Below, piece by piece: positions 62,946 to 64,000 of a stretch of DNA of 64,000 bases. The notes under the pieces were generated by a model, which saw only the letters and a list, made by a program, of their open reading frames with translations, ran no database searches and was not told the origin of the DNA. Origin of the DNA: Bacteroidales bacterium. GTDB taxonomy: Bacteria; Bacteroidota; Bacteroidia; Bacteroidales; WCHB1-69. Position 1 is the stretch's first letter. Every line of letters starts with the position of its first letter. The stretch is taken from positions 148,340-212,339 of the forward strand of contig JAKSMI010000004.1 in NCBI GenBank assembly GCA_024400635.1, in the 5' to 3' direction. The translations under genes and the position numbers were made by a program.

Positions 62946-64000
62946 TTATCGTAATAGCATTACCGTGCCGTTGCGGACGATTTTCTCGCCCGTAGGCGTA
63001 GTGTATTGCAATCGGTAAACGTACATTCCCGCTGGCACATCCTTGCCACTCTTCTGTTCGGTTCCATCCCACCCCATCGTTATATCTGTCGTTTGAAAAA
63101 CAATCTCGCCCTGGCGAGAATAGATGGTAAACAGATAACCCACTGTACTCATAAACGAATTGACCGGCTTAAAAGACTGATTCTCGACGATGGTTCCATA
63201 CGGGCAAAAAGCATTGGGAATATACGCATTGGGCATCTGTTCAACTTCCACGTAATTCGAGGTGCTGACATCCGAAAAACCATATTCATTCGGTCCTTCG
63301 TGCGCCTCAACATAATACTGGAAATGCGAACCAAATTCGAACATCGAACTCACATTATCATCATATGTATTGTATTCTGAAGCAGGAAGTCCGTTTTCTA
63401 CATTATCGAAATAGGTCCCAACTTCCACTTTGCGATACACACTGTAGGAAGCTGTTCCACCACTAAAAGCACCGTAATTGTTCCATCGGATAGTATTTTC
63501 CTGTGACGGATTGGCCTCACCGGACAGCAAAATGGTATGGGCTATGTTAGATCCGGCAGACTCGTGTCCACACTCATTCAGCAACGACGCCTTGTAATAA
63601 TTGACGCTTCCTTGAATGTCGGCACCTTCATCATCATATAGGTAATACGACTGTCCCGGAACGTAGGACAAAGTGGCTAAATAATTGAAATTCTGATCAT
63701 TATTTACACTTTTATAGAGATGAAGTTCTGTAAAGGGAGTATTGGCACCATCTGTCAGGATTTTAACTTCGACATACTGGTTTTCAATGACAGAAGCATG
63801 CGTAATATAACAAATATCAGAACTTTCCTCTTCGTTATAATCGGTAACATTACATCTGCTCGTAGTTGCCGTGATGTTCGCATCATTACCTATAGCTCTG
63901 ACATAGAAACCATAAACGTGATTGGTGGGGAGTCCATTGCAGTCATACTGATTCCGATTGCCATCTACTTGATCCAGGTACTGCCAATTGCCCCCATCGC
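62946..64000 (-). CDS. T9SS type B (gliding-motility-associated) sorting domain protein, 3' part
   Basis: The frame is open without a stop from 62946 to the window edge (351 codons visible), so the gene is truncated by the window and any internal start should be ignored. The visible part has fibronectin-like beta repeats (NHVYGFYVRAIGNDA, SVYRKVEVGTYFDNV) and ends in the CHU_C/gliding-motility-associated C-terminal domain: PNAFCPYGTIVENQSFKPV, FTIYSRQGEIVFQT, GWDGTEQKSGKDVPAGMYVY. It would be exported by type IX secretion through the type B signal. The N-terminal function is not visible. Confidence 0.88.
   Translation of the reverse strand, partial: DGGNWQYLDQVDGNRNQYDCNGLPTNHVYGFYVRAIGNDANITATTSRCNVTDYNEEESSDICYITHASVIENQYVEVKILTDGANTPFTELHLYKSVNNDQNFNYLATLSYVPGQSYYLYDDEGADIQGSVNYYKASLLNECGHESAGSNIAHTILLSGEANPSQENTIRWNNYGAFSGGTASYSVYRKVEVGTYFDNVENGLPASEYNTYDDNVSSMFEFGSHFQYYVEAHEGPNEYGFSDVSTSNYVEVEQMPNAYIPNAFCPYGTIVENQSFKPVNSFMSTVGYLFTIYSRQGEIVFQTTDITMGWDGTEQKSGKDVPAGMYVYRLQYTTPTGEKIVRNGTVMLLR

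Noticed and set aside
62946..63671. 241-residue stand-alone protein starting at 63671
   Set aside because: That start is a TTG in the middle of a frame that stays open to the window edge; the gene is simply cut by the window.

Overview
The window looks like chromosomal DNA of a member of the Bacteroidota, most likely an uncultured Bacteroidales. Three things point there. Most genes lack a Shine-Dalgarno sequence and instead have the Bacteroidetes primary-sigma -7 box TAnnTTTG just upstream (24 candidate copies are listed). Three secreted proteins carry type IX secretion (T9SS) C-terminal sorting domains. Several families typical of the phylum are present: DUF4296, DUF2007, FISUMP, SusC-like TonB receptors and AURKAIP1/COX24 mini-proteins. 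No database search was possible, so family names come from motif recognition.

Layout. 1-2.8 kb: cell-wall elongation genes (rodA start, PBP2) with a polyprenyl synthase. 2.9-10.4 kb: MORN-like protein, HU, a 29-aa ribosome-associated mini-protein, RNase G, RecX, RecJ, a DUF486 membrane protein and glutamate dehydrogenase. 10.5-18.8 kb: glycosyltransferase, tRNA-Pro, a lipoprotein, a four-gene minus-strand operon (TonB receptor, T9SS protein, tRNA CCA-adding enzyme, acyltransferase), and a small lipoprotein overlapping a predicted outer-membrane barrel. 19.0-29.05 kb: one 10-kb gene for a 3351-aa T9SS-exported protein of alternating fibronectin-III and jelly-roll modules, with a near-perfect 768-bp tandem duplication. 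29.4-31.9 kb: short-chain fatty acid transporter and a 750-bp intergenic region full of hairpins and dispersed repeats. 31.9-36.7 kb: FKBP isomerase, RNase R, OmpA-like lipoprotein, MutY. 36.9-42.4 kb: a winged-helix/nuclease-like gene with a DpnD/PcfM partner, MBOAT acyltransferase, an internally deleted diaminopimelate dehydrogenase remnant, an EamA transporter and TerC.

42.4-47.3 kb: an uncharacterised membrane-anchored protein, RNase HII, a MATE exporter, a hairpin cluster and tRNA-Met. 47.6-55.4 kb: lipocalin-like lipoprotein, then a central-carbon block (phosphofructokinase, 2-hydroxyacid dehydrogenase, GAPDH) ending in a 1366-aa dikinase-like protein that lacks the usual PEP/pyruvate barrel. 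55.4-64 kb is accessory: a HigB/HigA-ImmA toxin-antitoxin pair, a FISUMP protein, two abutting truncated insertion sequences, a highly structured leader before a lipoprotein operon, another lipoprotein behind a 28-bp palindrome, DUF2007, and the 3' part of a T9SS type-B secreted protein running off the end.

Candidates for something new, in my order: the winged-helix nuclease/DpnD pair (36.9-37.8 kb), the structured leader and lipoprotein operon at 59.4-62.0 kb, the barrel-less dikinase coupled to GAPDH, and a TTC-loop palindromic repeat family found at four intergenic places.
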